This document shows positions 6,421 to 6,436 of a stretch of 6,436 nt of DNA, in pieces. The position numbers and the translations under genes were made by a program. The notes below the pieces were generated by a model that saw nothing but the letters and a program-made list of their open reading frames with translations, ran no database searches and was not told where the DNA came from. How positions within the stretch are numbered: position 1 is the first letter of the stretch; each line of letters opens with the position of its first letter. This DNA is from an uncultured Anaplasmataceae bacterium (lineage in GTDB: Bacteria; Pseudomonadota; Alphaproteobacteria; Rickettsiales; CAIPFW01), in NCBI GenBank assembly GCA_903864455.1, contig CAIPFW010000195.1, positions 1 to 6,436 on the forward strand, in the 5' to 3' direction.

Positions 6421-6436
6421 ACCCATTGCATTTCCC

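Noticed and set aside
1..6436. A previously undescribed multi-gene system such as defence, toxin-antitoxin, mobile element or biosynthetic cluster
   Set aside because: All five genes are full-length members of well-known metabolic enzyme families, the gaps total a few hundred bases, and no direct repeats, attachment sites, integrase or unknown genes are present.
6421..6436. Terminator or next-gene start after purA
   Set aside because: Only 16 bases remain, with no dyad and no start codon in view, so nothing can be supported.

Overview
This window is a compact, visibly AT-rich stretch of bacterial chromosome with five complete protein-coding genes, all on the + strand, filling almost the whole window. 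In order they are alanine dehydrogenase (ald), the small subunit of carbamoyl-phosphate synthase (carA), an M17 leucyl aminopeptidase (pepA-like), an LDH-type malate dehydrogenase (mdh) and adenylosuccinate synthetase (purA). No RNA gene, mobile element, CRISPR array or phage gene is visible, and no gap exceeds 120 bases.

The protein sequences look alphaproteobacterial. The malate dehydrogenase is the LDH-like form common there, not the enterobacterial form. The PurA wording (for example TKAY-like 'LKAYTTRVGNG' and 'STGPQR') recalls Rickettsiales-type enzymes from memory. Low GC content, short intergenic gaps and almost no Shine-Dalgarno sequences fit a reduced or host-associated genome, for example Rickettsiales, Holosporales or a relative. 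This placement is an inference, since no database search was possible.

Layout: bases 1-71 hold a possible promoter for ald (72-1184). Bases 1185-1304 form the largest gap, with an imperfect hairpin followed by the best promoter candidate in the window, upstream of carA (1305-2450). A 44-base gap leads to pepA (2495-4129), a 29-base gap to mdh (4159-5100) and a 36-base gap to purA (5137-6420). Promoter-like -35/-10 pairs can be drawn before every gene. Those of mdh and purA overlap the end of the preceding gene, so the genes may be transcribed partly independently, although a single read-through transcript cannot be excluded.

The genes do not form one recognised pathway, but they share amino-acid, nitrogen and central-carbon metabolism. 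The aminopeptidase frees amino acids from peptides, Ald links alanine to pyruvate and ammonia, Mdh belongs to the TCA cycle, CarA supplies glutamine nitrogen for carbamoyl phosphate (arginine and pyrimidines), and PurA uses aspartate to make adenylosuccinate for AMP. No undescribed biological system is evident. The points worth a second look are an apparent Sec signal peptide on the aminopeptidase, an HGD-to-HND change beside the catalytic histidine of Mdh, and several substitutions in otherwise conserved PurA motifs.
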